From positions 50,248,596-50,312,595 of the forward strand of contig CM050454.1 of the NCBI GenBank assembly GCA_027563935.2: a DNA stretch of 64,000 bases, in the 5' to 3' direction. Under the pieces are notes generated by a model. It was not told the origin of the DNA. It saw only the letters and a program-made list of their open reading frames with translations, and ran no database searches. Of the stretch, positions 1 through 12,168 are shown in pieces; position 1 is the first letter of the stretch, and every line of letters starts with the position of its first letter. The DNA comes from Costus lasius. Its lineage: Eukaryota > Streptophyta > Magnoliopsida > Zingiberales > Costaceae. A program made the position numbers and the translations under genes.

Positions 1-1194
1 TATCATGCAATTCCTATGGTGATAGCAGAAGATAAACTCATGCAATTCTAATTATAAAAGCAATAAATAGAAAGCATGCTGATCTTATGTGGTAAAAGCC
101 CATTGAGCCTAAGTTAGACCTTAAATAAACTTAAGTCTTCACTTGCTTTTCTTGATGGGTCTTTTGCTGCTCATTTGGCCCAAACCAGGGCCCAAGCGCC
201 CACTGCAGCTCAGGTGTGCCCACCAGGTAAATGCGCCTGGTCCCAGAGTCGAACCCTGGACCTCCCACCTGGTCTAGCCACTGCTGCATGCGCCTCTGCC
301 AAGTGTGCTCTGTGCTCTTGTCTGACTAATTTACAAATTAATCTATCTAGACAAGATTGACTCGCAGGTCAATTACATTTTATAAATTAATTAAACTGTG
401 ATTCGCAGATCACAAAAATAAGAATTAATTTACAATAAAATTCCAGGCACGCAGGCCCCAGCACAGCACACATTAAACGGGCAGCCCACATAAGATTAAA
501 TAAACATACATATGGCATCTAATCAGCATGTGATCCAATAAGAAAATAAATTTTTAAAAAAACCCATTGGCATCAATTTTAATTTCCTTATTTGCCCTGC
601 TGCCTTACGACGGTCCATTACAAGGGATCCACTCATCAAACCTAGTCAGATCCATTGCCCTTGCATGCACCAAGTCGTAACTGACTTGAGTCGACCTAAT
701 GGTCAACCATGCATGCGCCAGGGCTGAACAACCCTCATGAGTTCTGGCAAGCGGGTGTGACCCCGGGCCTAACTCATGTGTGTTCACTAGTCGTCTCAAT
801 CAGACATCGCTACACGCCTGTCTGCAGTCGACCTATAGCCATCTCGTGCTTGCGCACAGATGCTATCTGGTCGACCCATCAAGGCTGTCAGATAGTCTGA
901 TCAGACTGTTTGGATCTAACCTAGGGGATGACTTCAACCCTAATAACCCGTCTAAGGATTTAAAGCAGGCGCCTCTTAGATCTAATGAGAGTCGCGCAAG
1001 TTTTGTTTTGAAAACACAATGAAACAAGCGCCAAGAACATGCGCCAACATAAAAATGTAACATGAAATATTTTTCGCATGAAACATCTAATATGCGCATG
1101 TTATAGATCTAAGCATACTCATACTTTCGCATATATGGATCACAAAGTCTTAAGCAATCATAGAAACATGCAAACAACAGGCTCTGATACCAAT
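1..1194 (-). mobile_element. Copia-E internal leader (untranslated), partial
   Basis: This is the untranslated region between the 5' LTR and gag of a minus-strand Ty1/Copia element whose coding part lies left of the window. It aligns along its length with the leader of Copia-A (about 10980-12168) and, in inverse orientation, with that of Copia-F (46326-47480). The right end is an initiator-Met primer site abutting an LTR. A tRNA B-box-like block lies at 245-255. Short ORFs here are not conserved as proteins and were not called. Confidence 0.8.
1181..1192 (-). promoter_or_regulatory. Primer binding site, Copia-E
   Basis: Read on the minus strand this is TGGTATCAGAGC, complementary to the 3' end of plant initiator tRNA-Met. 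It lies 2 nt inside the LTR edge at 1195, the normal place for priming minus-strand DNA synthesis. Confidence 0.85.
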
Positions 1195-2875
1195 TGAAGG
1201 TTCCCTTAGACAAGGGGGCGAAACCCTAGATAGGCGCATGTTATATTTTATGCAGCGGAAAGGGGGTTTCTTGGGATCTTTTCTATGCATGTAATATAAT
1301 CAACTTAAATCGATTGTATACAAGAGATAGAACCATACCAATGCCATTTGTTGGATGGCGTCTAGGAAGAAGAAAGTGAAGTCGCTTTCCTCCAAACGGT
1401 TCGCACACAAGAAGATCTATGCGCTTACTCCCTTCGGTACACCTTGTGCTAGCAAAGTTCCTTGGTGTCTTTGTTCGTGTGAGAAGGGAAGAAGAACGTC
1501 TTGCTTGCCCAGTCCTCGACTCTCCAAAGCGTGAAGAGGAACTTCCACGAGAGCAGGCGACGGGAAAAAGGAGTGAGGCGACAAGAGATGCGCTCTACCC
1601 AAAACATGGAGGCGTGGTTGCTAAAAATTGCCAACCTTACTCTTTCATGCGATCATGTGTTCATGCGCTCATGAACCAATCGCATTTTCCTCTCCCCTCT
1701 TTGAACCAAGCGCTCATATCATGAGCCGGTTCAACTAGGTCTGGTTCATAGACCAATTAACCCAAGCAATTAGTCCATATCACATTAAACCCTAAGGCTC
1801 TTGATCTGACCGTTGATCTCTTGATGCTCCTGATCTCACTGATCTAGCATCCATTTTCTCGATCGAAGCTTACCGATCTCAAGCCCTAATCAATCAAACA
1901 TGATTAGACCAGATCTCACTCACAATCAGAGATTAAATCCCTTTAAACTGAACCCAAATAATTCAGTCCACACGATCTGACTTAAGTAAGCCATATCATC
2001 AAATTGTGCGACCCTAAGGGTTTCCTTTAAATGTCGGTAACGATAACTTATGTTATCACGATCAGTGAGGGGTATCTAGCAACACATCACTGTCTCCCGA
2101 TATAAAGGAAAGAGCCTTCCAAGACTACACCCAAATCACAGCACAAGTGTGAATCCAACTCACAAAGCATGCATATTTCCTTTGCCACTGGATGTTCTTA
2201 TTGGACAAGCGTGTTAAGCTTGTAGTTCCAATATGATGAGCATGATTAAAACAGATGAACACAGTCACCTGGGTATGGCCATACACTTTCTCAATCATCT
2301 CATCCAGGGGGCCCCTTTAGAACATCACACTCCAATTAAGGAGACGGCAATCCTATATCTATCACTAGTGCCCTAACCTGATTCAAGCTCACCATCCAAG
2401 ATAGTCTATAATCATTATGTTTCAAATGATATTGAACTACCTCAAAACAATGACAATCATCATTTAGAAAACACAAGTGATCTCAAGTCAGAGGAAATGT
2501 GCCACTTGTTATATTCAAGGATTATTCATATTGTGACAACCAATTGAATATCCTAGTAGGGTCTGTCCAGTACATCCAATGTACCCATGAGTCTACATCT
2601 TATTCCATGCTCGAAGCATCCTATAAGATTAGAGCACATATTAGTCTCAATCATATCAAGGCTGTCTCATGTTCACCAAGATATCTCGACTAAGGACTTT
2701 ACAGCATGTCAGCCTAGCTGAACAGCTTTGAGACATTATTCAGAAGTACACTTATTGCAGCAGATAATATAACAAACTGAATAACAACCATGCCTTTATA
2801 AACATTAGAGTTTATTACATGATACTGATACAATCCCAAGGCCTCAAACATTAGCCTTAAGGGCATACCCCAACA
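1195..2875 (-). repeat. 5' LTR of Copia-E
   Basis: The 1681-bp LTR starts TGAAGG and ends CCCCAACA on the plus strand (TG...CA). It is homologous to the LTRs of Copia-A, Copia-F, the solo LTR at 40670 and the LTR at the right edge. It is inserted in the leader of Copia-B. The bases after it (GACAC, 2876-2880) should be one copy of the target duplication, the other being off the left edge. A candidate splice donor GT maps to 1337-1338 on the minus strand. Confidence 0.85.
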
Positions 2876-3375
2876 GACACACCCATCTATCTTTAGGAGG
2901 CGTGTGGTGACAATGTTTTCCCCAGTCCAGTTAAAATCCTAGACGCGCCTTTGCAAGGAATTCATTGGCCCTGGGCATAACGGTCAGGATAGACTTGACT
3001 AGTTTTTCATATGTGATGGCCACATGATGGAACTCTAGTGGCAGCCTCAATAAGTTAGGGTTTTGTGTTGTTCCAACCCTAGCTGGGCACAAAATGCTTG
3101 AACTGTCTTGAGAAGGGGAATTGCTAAGTTGCAATTGGCTGGCGTGCCTACCTTGAGATACATGCGTCACCTCGTGCAGTACATCCTGCCCTAGCGGGAT
3201 GCGAGGCCGTGTGAGGAACAAGGATCCCATCTCACTAGGAAATCTTGAATTTCCCGATTGACTTTGTGGGTTGTCAATTCGATTAAAATAGTGGGAGCCA
3301 TGATCATTTAAAACAAGTCCAGTTTAAATGATTTGAAGTAGTGCTAATCTGCTTTTCTTGGTTGTTGTAGAAACG
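2876..3375 (+). mobile_element. Copia-B leader, 3' part
   Basis: This non-coding leader is homologous to parts of the leaders of Copia-C (27421-27680 inverted) and Copia-D (37660-38126), including the stretch around CCCCAGTCCA. The part nearest the missing 5' LTR is off the window. It ends with a T-rich tract and TTGTAG at 3365-3370, just before the gag ATG, a position conserved in the other Copia elements here. Confidence 0.75.
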
Positions 3376-4748
3376 ATGACTATGAACAATAGCAGATTGT
3401 CACTGCGATCTATCCTGGAAAAGGACAAGTTGGTTGGATCCAACTTGATGGATTGGTGTCGAACCTTGAGGGGTGACCTCAAGCTCGAAAGTTGTAAAAG
3501 GCATAACCAGAAAGAGGAGAGGAGAAGGGTTACACCTTCATCTTCAAGCTCTAGTATTTGCGTGGTTGAAGTCAATCTGTCTACTTCAAATACGTGGGTA
3601 TTGGATACCGCATGTGGAGTGCATATTTGTACAAGTATGCAAGGGCTCAAACGAAGTAGGACAGTGCGACCAAGAGAGATTGACCTTCGGGTCAGTAACG
3701 GGGCACAGGTTGCTGCTATAACTGTAGGAGACTACACTCTCTCGCTGCCATCTGGACTTCAACTAGAACTGGAACATTGCTTCTATGCACCGTCGATTAC
3801 TAAGAATATTATATCCATTCTCGCCCTGGCGAGGAAAGGATTTTGTTTTGCGATAAAAGAGAACACATGTTCTTTTTCATTGGCAAACATATTCTATGGA
3901 TCTGGTACAATATGCAATGGGTTGTATGTCTTGGACATGCAAAGTTCTGTGTGCAACGTGAATGCTAAGAGGATCAAGCTAAGTGGTTTAAACAATACTT
4001 ATCTTTGGCATTGTCGTTTAGGGCACATCAACAAGAATCGCATCCAAAATCTCCATGCAAATGGATTCCTGGATTCAGATTCCTTGGAGGAATTTGAAAC
4101 ATGCGAGCCTTGTTTGTTGGGCAAAATGACAAAGGTGCCATTCACCAACCATGGTGAGAGGGCCAAAGGTTTGTTGGATCTAATACACAGTGATGTGTGT
4201 GGGCCATTCAACAAACAAGCTAGAGGTGGGTATGTCTACTTCATCACATTTACTAATGACTTCAGTAGATATGGTTATGTCTATTTGATGAGACATAAGT
4301 CTGAATCCTTGGTGAAATTTAAGGAGTTCAAGAATGAAGTGGAAAACCAGCTTGGACGATCCATTAAGGCTCTTCGGTCTGATCGAGGCGAAGAGTACTT
4401 GAGCCATGAGTTTGTTGACTATCTTAGAGAGTGTGAGATTCTTTCCCAACTCACTCCTCCTGGAACACCGTATTTCTGAGAGAAGAAATCGAACTTTGTT
4501 GGACATGGTTCGATCTATGATGAGTCACGCAACTCTACCTCCGTATTTCTGGGGTTTTGCATTACTTACAGCAATCAAGACACTGAATAACGTTCCATCA
4601 AAGAGTGTTCCTAAGACCCCACATGAGTTGTGGACTGGGAGACGCTCAATGCTATCATTTATACGGATCTGGGGATGTGAGGCTTATGTCAAACGTCAGG
4701 ATTCTAGCAAGCTAGAACCCAGATCTGATAAATGTGTGTTTGTGGGGT
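3376..4748 (+). pseudogene. Copia-B gag-protease-integrase, damaged 5' part of polyprotein
   Basis: The start matches the Gag N-terminus of Copia-F, but after about 35 residues most of Gag, including the CCHC knuckle, is missing. The frame resumes before the aspartic protease motif (LDTACG, about 3600). The HHCC pre-integrase region (about 4010-4140) and integrase core (HSDVCGPF; ALRSDRGEEY) follow in one frame. Near 4470 about 11 nt are lost compared with Copia-F, which shifts the frame and removes the WNGV motif before the catalytic glutamate. The frame then continues to 4748, where Copia-A interrupts it. The Gag deletion and frameshift make it non-functional. Confidence 0.9.
4744..4748. 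repeat. Target site duplication of Copia-A, left copy (GGGGT)
   Basis: GGGGT here matches GGGGT at 13861-13865 directly beyond the right LTR. Removing one copy plus the element rejoins the Copia-B reading frame. Confidence 0.95.
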
Positions 4749-6440
4749 TGTTGGGTCCCCTTCAAGGGGGAGCGCAAGGGGGTGAAACCCTAAAGGTGGC
4801 GCATGTCATTCTTTTGCAGCGGAAGTAGGGTTTCATGAAGATCAGATGCTATACATTCATATGATCAACTTTCAAGAAGCATGAAGATCGAAAGATTATC
4901 ATACCGAAGCCATGTGTTGGATGGCGTCAAGGAAGAAGAGACTCGAATGAAACTCCTCCAAAAGGTGCGCACACAAGGTGATGCCACCTACTCCTTGAGA
5001 TCCTTGTGCTAGCAAGGCGCTTCAAGGGTCTTTGATCGATTCAAGAGGATGAGATGTTTTTTTCTCCACTTGGCCGAGAGCTCTCCTTGTCGTGAAAAAT
5101 TTTCCACACGAGAGAAGGGCGTCGAGAGGAATGGATGAAGCGTTGAGGCGTTGAGAAGAGGTGGCGCATTATGGCTTTCCAAAAATAGCAAGCCATGAAG
5201 CCATGCGCCCACTTCTTCAAAAACCGACCAAAACGTTTCTTAGCATTGAACCATGCGTTCATTGCCTTGAACCGGTTAAATCTAATTGACCCAACCCAAT
5301 TTGGTTCAAATACCAAATTAAAACAGCCCAAGCCATGGTCTAGATTCCTCTGAACCAAATGGTTCAAGATCTAACCGTTCATCTCTGGATGCTTCCGATC
5401 TCACGGATCTAGCATCAATACTCTCGATCGAAGCTTACCGATCTCAAGCCCTAATCAATCAAACATGATCAGACTAGATCTCACTTACAATCAGAGTTTA
5501 AACCCCTTTAAACTGAACTCAAACAATTCAGTCCACACGATCTGACTTAAGTAAGCCATATCATCAAATTGTGCGACCCTAAGGGTTTCCTTTGAACGTC
5601 GGTAACGATAACTTACGTTATCACGATCAGTGAGGGGTATCTAGCAACACATCACTGTCTCCCGATATAAAGGAAAGAGTCTTCCACGACTACACCCAAA
5701 ACACAGCACAAGTGTGAATCCAATTCACAAGGCATACATATTTCCTTTGCCACTGGATGTTCTTATTGGACAAGCATGTCAAGCCTGTAGCTCCAATATG
5801 ATGAGCATGATTAGATCAGATGAACATAGTCATCTGGGTATGGCCATACTCTTTTCTCAATCATCCCATCCAGGGGCCCCTTTAGAACATCACACTCCTT
5901 AAACAAGGAGACGGCAATCCTATATCTATCACAAGTGCCCTAACCTGACTCAAGATCATTGTCCAAGATAGTCTATAATCATTATGTTTCAAATGATATT
6001 GAACTACCTCAAAACAATGACAATCATCATTTAGAAACACAAGTGATCTCAAGTCAAAGGACATGTGCCACTTCATGCAAACAAGGATTATTCACATTGT
6101 GACAAGCAATTGAATATCCTAGTAGGGTCTGTCCAGTACATCCAATGTACCCATGAGTCTACATCTTATTCCATGCTCGAAGCATCCTATAAGATTAGAA
6201 CACATATTAGTCTCAAGCATATCAAGGCTGTCTCTAGTTCACCAAGATATCTCGACTAAGGACTTTATAGCATGTCAGCCTAGCTGAACAGCTTTGAGAC
6301 ATTATTCAGTAGTACACTTATTACAGCAGACAAGGTAACAACCTGAATAATAACCATGCCTTTATAAACACAAGAGTTTACTACATGATACTGTTATAAT
6401 CCCAAGGCCTCAAACATTAGCCTAAGGGCATACCCCAACA
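4749..6440 (-). repeat. 3' LTR of Copia-A
   Basis: The 1692-bp LTR runs from TGTTGGGTCCCC to TACCCCAACA on the plus strand. The polypurine tract (ATCTCCCACTTG read on plus) adjoins its right edge at 6441. Confidence 0.93.
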
Positions 6441-6452
6441 ATCTCCCACTTG
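6441..6452 (-). promoter_or_regulatory. Polypurine tract, Copia-A
   Basis: Read on the minus strand this is CAAGTGGGAGAT, directly before the 3' LTR. It is the expected RNase H-resistant primer for plus-strand DNA. The same tract precedes the 3' LTRs of Copia-B, C, D and F. Confidence 0.85.
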
Positions 6453-6460
6453 CACTTAAT

Positions 6461-9400
6461 CTAATGGTTGAGAAATCTCAAACCCATATTATTACAGTGC
6501 TTCTCATGCTTCTGCTGCGCCAGAGGCTTGGTAAGCGGGTTAGCCAGATTGTCATCTGCATGAACCTTGCAGATTTTGATCTCGCCACGATCTATGATCT
6601 CCCTGATCAAGTGAAACCGTCTCTGTATGTGCTTGGACTTCTGGTGCGACCGCGGTTCCTTTGCTTGTGCGATTGCTCCAGTGTTATCACAGAAGATAAC
6701 CAAAGGATCGACACTCGAAGGAACAACACCAAGTTCTCTCACGAACTTACGAATCCACACTGCCTCCTTGGATGCTTCCGAGGCTGCAACATACTCGGCT
6801 TCTGTTGTGGAATCAGCAACAGTTGACTGTTTGAAACTTTTCCACACCACTGCTCCACCATTCAAGCTAAAAACATAGCCTGATTGCGATCGGAAATCAT
6901 CCTGGTCAGACTGGAACGAAGCGTCAGTATATCCTTCAATACTGAGTTCTTCCTGACCACCATATATCAAGAACATATCTTTGGTCCTCCGCAGATATTT
7001 TAAAATGTTCTTGACCGCAATCCAGTGCGCCATACCTGGATTACTTTGGAACCGACTGGTCACGCTTAACCCGTAAGCGACGTCTGGGCGAGTACACAAC
7101 ATCGCATACATAATGGATCCAATAGCCGAAGCATAAGGCGTATTGTCCATTTCATCTTTCTCAGTCTGTGTTTGTGGACACTGACTCTTCGAAAGATTCA
7201 GACCATGTCTGACTGGAAGATACCCTCTTTTAGAATTCTCTAAATGGAATCTCTCCAGGACTTTATCGATGTAAGTACTCTGGCACAACCCGAGAAGCCT
7301 CTTAGATCTATCCCTGTAGATCTTCACACCTAACACATAGGCTGCTTCTCCAAGATCTTTCATCTGGAAACATTTCCTTAACCATGCCTTAACCGTATGC
7401 ATTTCAGGAATATCATTTCCAATGATCAAGATGTCATCGACGTAGAGGACTAGGAAGGTAATTACGCTCCCACTAAACCTCTTATATACACACGGGTCAT
7501 CTTCGTTCTTGATGAAACCAAACTCAGAGATTGATTCATCAAAACGAATATTCCAGCTTCTAGATGCTTGTTTCAGTCCATAAATGGACTTCTTTAACTT
7601 GCATATTTTATGACGATCTGATGGATTAGTGAAACCTTCAGGTTGTGTCATATACACATCCTCATCCAGATTTCCATTAAGGAAAGCTGTTTTCACATCC
7701 ATCTGCCAGATCTCATAATCGTAATATGCTGCTATCGCGAAAAGAATCCGAATAGACTTAAACATGGCTACAGGAGAGAAAGTTTCATCATAATCTATCC
7801 CGTAGATTTGTTTGAAACCTTTCGCAACTAGCCTGCCTTTATAGGTAACCACGTTACCATCCATGTCAATCTTCTTCTTGAAGATCCATTTACAGCCTAT
7901 AGGGATTACTCCCGGAGGCGGATCAACCAAATCCCAGACTTGGTTATCTGACATGGAGTCCATCTCGGCTCGCATAGCTTCAAGCCATCTAGCTGACTCC
8001 GGTCCACTGACCGCATCCGCATAAGTAAGGGGTTCATCATTATCAATGATGTAGACTCCGTCATAGCGCTCAGGCTGTCGACGGATCCTTCCCAATCTTC
8101 GCGGTTCCCGTGATATCTGAGCCTCAGGTTGTTCAGTAACCTGTTCTACCGGCTCAGGCACATCCAACTGTGCTTGACTACTTTGTCCTTCCTCTGGATT
8201 CTCATCCAGCTTTATTTCTCTCCCACTGGCCTCTTGCAGAAGAAACTCCTTCTCAAGAAATATGGCCGTCCGAGCAACAAAAACCTTGTTCTCTTTGGGA
8301 TCGTAGAAATAATAACCCTTAGTTTCCTTAGGGTAACCGACAAAGATGCATTTCTAAGATCTGCTCTCTAGTTTCCCAAAGGCGAGCTTTTTGACATAAG
8401 CCTCGCAACCCCAGATCCTGATAAATGTCAAGCTCGGCTGTTTTCCATACCATAACTCGTATGGAGTCTTAGAAACGGCCTTGGATGGCACTCGGTTTAG
8501 TACCTTTGCAGCTGTTTCCAGTGCAAAACCCCAAAAGGAGTAAGGAAGAGTAGCCTGACTCATCATAGAACGAACCATATCAAGTAGCGTTCTATTTCTC
8601 CTCTCGGACACACCATTCCATTGCGGTGTTCCTGGAGGAGTGAGCTGTGAGATAATCCCACACTCCTTCTGATAGTCAGTAAATGCATGACTTAGGTATT
8701 CTCCACCTCGATCAGAACGAAGTGCCTTGATATTTCGGCCTAGCTGATTCTGTACTTCATTCTTGAACTCTTTGAACTTGTCAAAAAATTCACTCTTATG
8801 TCTCATTAGATAGACATACCCATATCTACTGAAATCATCAGTAAAGGTAATGAAGTACTGATAGCCACCTCTGGCATGTTTACTAAATGGCCCACACACA
8901 TCACTGTGTATAAGGTCAAGTAAACCTGAAGCCCTTTGACCTTTGTGAGGAAAAGGTGACTTCGTCATTTTACCCATTAAACAAGCCTTGCATGTATCAA
9001 TCTCCTCATAGGAGAATGATCCCAGCAGTCCATGATCATGCAACCGCTTAATGCGTTTCTTATTAATACGGCCTAAACGACTATGCCATAGCATGGTGCT
9101 GTCATCAGCATATTTGGCTTTCTTATTATCAATATTTTGTATCGAACATTCCATGTCCAACATGAATAACCCATTGTTAATTGAACCAGTTGCATAAACA
9201 ATATTATCATAAGATAAAACACACTTTGAAATATTGCATTCAAAGGAAAATCCCTTCCTGACAAGAGCAGGAATGGAGATAATATTTTTAGTAATACTGG
9301 GAACAAAATAACAACTGTTTAGTTCCAATACAAGTCCAGATGGTAAAGAGATGAAATAGTCTCCTACAGCAACAGCAGCAACCCGTGCCCCGTTTCCAAC

Positions 9401-10345
9401 GCGTAGGTCCACCTCATGCTGTCCCACCTGTCTTCTTCTCTTGAGTTCCTGTACATTTGAACAAATGTGAACTCCACATGCAGTGTCCAACACCCATGAT
9501 ATAGAAGAAGATGAAAACATGACTTCAGTCACGAATATACCTGAGCCAGAAGCGATGCTTCCCCTCTTATCTCCTTGGAGCGCTTTACAGTCCTTTTTCC
9601 AGTGACTTAGCTGGCCACAGTGGAAACACCTGTATTCCTTGGACCGCTTAACCTTCTGCTTCAGAGCCTTGCTGTAGTTCTTGACAGGGGCTTTGCCCTT
9701 CTTCCCCTTCTTCTTGTTCCTGGAAGGAACCATTAAGACAGAGGTTGAAGGCTTTCCCTTCAGAGTTTCCTCAGTAGTCAAGAGCATATTCAGCAGCTCT
9801 GCCGGAGTGCAATCGATTTTGTTCATATTAAAGTTAATAATGAACGCATCGAAAGAAGGCGGGAGAGACTGCAGAATAATATCTACAGCAAGCTCCTGGT
9901 TGATGGTATGCCCCAGTTTCTCCAGAGCCTCCTTGTGCCCAATCATCTTGAGCACGTGAGCTCCCACTGGGCTCCCTTCAGCCAGTTTGCTCTGAAAGAA
10001 AAGCTTTGTCAGATTATAGCGTTCTGTCCTCGCCTGTGCAGCATACAGCATCTTGAGGTTCGCTATAATCTCTATAGCCGACATATCCTCATGCTGACGC
10101 TGCAGCGGTGGCGTCATAGACGCTAGCATCAGGCAAGCGACATCAATGCTATCATTGACGTGCTTTTCATAGGCATCACGAACCGCCCTTGCGGCGTTCG
10201 CAGCGGGTTGAGGCGGCACTGCCGTCTCGAGGACATACAGTTTCCTCTCTGCCTTAAGAACGATCTTAAGGTGTCCGAACCAGTCTGAGAAGTTTGGCCC
10301 AGCAAACTTCTCCCTTTCCAGTAGGGATCGCACATTGAAGCTCAT
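6461..10345 (-). pseudogene. Copia-A gag-pol polyprotein with one nonsense codon
   Basis: The single frame reads from ATG at 10345 to the TAG at 6461-6463, broken only by an in-frame TAG at 8354-8356 where Copia-F has an aspartate codon. The first part (663 codons) has Gag, a CCHC knuckle (CFHCGQ...KKDC), protease (LDTACG), HHCC and the DDE integrase core with WNGVSERRN. The second part has RT (YVDDILIIG) and RNase H (TDASFQSD, DSTTEAEY). Length and domain order match intact Copia-F. Translation would stop between integrase and RT, so the copy is probably inactive unless the stop is read through or complemented. Confidence 0.93.
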
Positions 10346-10646
10346 GGTGTTCGTTGCTGCAGGTATCTACAACAATGCAAGAACAGCAAGGTCAGTATCA
10401 ATGTTAAGAATCAATCAGGACTTAAGAAAGATTCTTTTTCTCACTATTTTATCTGGCTGAAAAATCCAGCAAAACAGCCCGAAAGAGTAGAACTCTTTTA
10501 GTGAGATGGGATCCAGATTTCATACTTGGTCTCCGCGTCCCGCTCAGGCGAGATAAGATACACAGAGAGTACAAGCACTAATCTCTGGTAGGCTGTCCCA
10601 GCCAATCGCCAACCCGTGCGATTCCCCTTCATCTGGGCAATCCAGC

Positions 10647-10680
10647 AGACTGTGCCAACTGAGTTGGTACAACACAGTCT
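10647..10680 (-). other. Leader hairpin in Copia-A
   Basis: Outer arms (AGACTGTG/CACAGTCT) enclose an inner palindrome CCAACT-G-AGTTGG. The same hairpin, with the complementary centre base, is in the Copia-F leader at 47784-47817. It may be an RNA dimerisation or packaging structure; function is inferred only. Confidence 0.5.
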
Positions 10681-11221
10681 CTGACCCCACAGATGGCTGC
10701 CTCCATGTGCTACCATATGCGCCACATATGTAGTCTACATGGTCAAGCTGACCCGACCTACTCCCTGGACCACCACGTGCTATGCTGAGCAACGAGAAGG
10801 GATAAATCCCTACTCTGTAACACGCAGGTGTAATCCCGCACCGTCTGAAGATAGATGGACGTGCCCACTGAGTGGGTACAACACGGCTCCAACGATAGTC
10901 AGAACAGTGAGGTTTCGCGTCAGAAGGCTTACGAGCTTGATATTTAAGCGTTGGATTTTAACGGTCTTTTATCTTCTTATCTATCATACAAACCCTATGG
11001 TGATAGCAGAAGATAAATTCATGCAATTCTAATTATATGATCAATAAAAAGAAAGCATGGTTCTTATGTGGTAAAAGCCCATAGCCTAAGTAAGACCTTA
11101 ATATCACTTAAGTCTTCACTTGCTTTTCTTCATGGGACTTTTGCTGCTCATCTGGCCCAAACCAGGGCCCAAGCGCCAGTGCAGCTCAGGTGCGCCCACC
11201 AGGGAAAATGCGCCTGGTCCC

Positions 11222-11232
11222 AGAGTCGAACC
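11222..11232 (-). other. tRNA B-box-like block in Copia-A leader
   Basis: Read on the minus strand this is GGTTCGACTCT, close to the pol III B-box consensus GGTTCGANTCC. It is conserved in Copia-E (245-255) and Copia-F (47234-47244). An A-box-like sequence (TGGCTAGACCAGG) lies about 25 bp upstream, closer than in a tRNA. It may be a SINE or tRNA remnant. Confidence 0.4.
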
Positions 11233-12154
11233 TTGGACCTCCCTCCTGGTCTAGCCACTGCTACATGCGCCTCTGCCAAGTGTACTCTGTGCTCTTGTCT
11301 AATTAAATTACAAATTTAACTATCTAGACAAGATTGACTCACAGGTCAATAACATTTGATAAATTAAAAACAATGTGATGCGCAGATCACAATAATTAAT
11401 TTACATTTAAATACAGGCACGCAGGCCCCAGCACAGCACACATTTAACATGGGCAGCCCACATAAGAATAAATAAACAAACATATGCCACAATCAAACAT
11501 GTGATCCATTCAAGAAAATTAAATTTCGAAAACCCCATAGGTATCAATTTTAATTTTCCTTATGTGCCCTACTACCTTACAACGGTCCATTACCAGGGAT
11601 CCACTCATCCAACCCAGTCAGATCCACTGCCCACGCATGCACCAAGTCCTAACTGACTCGAGTCGACCCAATGGTCAACTATGCATGCGCTAGGGCTGAA
11701 CAACCACAATGAGGTCTGGCAAGCGGGCGTGACCCCGGGCCTAACTCATGTGTGTTCACTAGTCGTCTCAACCAGACATCGCTACACGCCTGTCTGCAGT
11801 CGACCTATAGCCACCAAGTGCTTGCGCACAGGTGCTATCTAGTCAACCCATCAAGGCTGTCAGATGGTCTGATCAGACTGTCTGGATCTAACCTAGGGGA
11901 TGATTTCAACCCTAATAACCCGTCTAAGGGTTTAAAGTAGAGCCTTAGATCTAGAGTGAGTCGCGCATGTCAAGTAGGTTTTTGAGAAAAACATGAAGCA
12001 TGCGCCAACAACATGCGCCAAGAAAATATACATCAAGTTTGCATGTACAACAACTCAAATGAAATTCTTGCATGTAACCCTAGATCTAGAGATATGCGTA
12101 AGCATGGATCATGGATCACAAAGCAAAGCAATCATAATAACAATGCATAGAACC

Positions 12155-12166
12155 GCTCTGATACCA
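12155..12166 (-). promoter_or_regulatory. Primer binding site, Copia-A
   Basis: Read on the minus strand this is TGGTATCAGAGC, complementary to initiator tRNA-Met, 2 nt from the 5' LTR edge at 12169. Confidence 0.88.
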
Positions 12167-12168
12167 AT

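Larger units (their letters stand above)
10346..12168 (-). mobile_element. Copia-A leader
   Basis: This untranslated leader lies between 5' LTR and gag and aligns with the leaders of Copia-F and Copia-E. It holds two palindromic hairpins near gag (10647-10680 and 10864-10876), a B-box-like block (11222-11232) and the primer site at its right end. The gag-proximal end carries TTGTAG read on the minus strand (10367-10372), a possible splice acceptor. Confidence 0.85.

Noticed and set aside
175..360. Small ORFs in the Copia leaders (for example 175-360, 780-1022, 11068-11319, 47640-47966)
   Set aside because: They lie in leader DNA, overlap each other on both strands, and are not preserved as proteins between the A, E and F copies.
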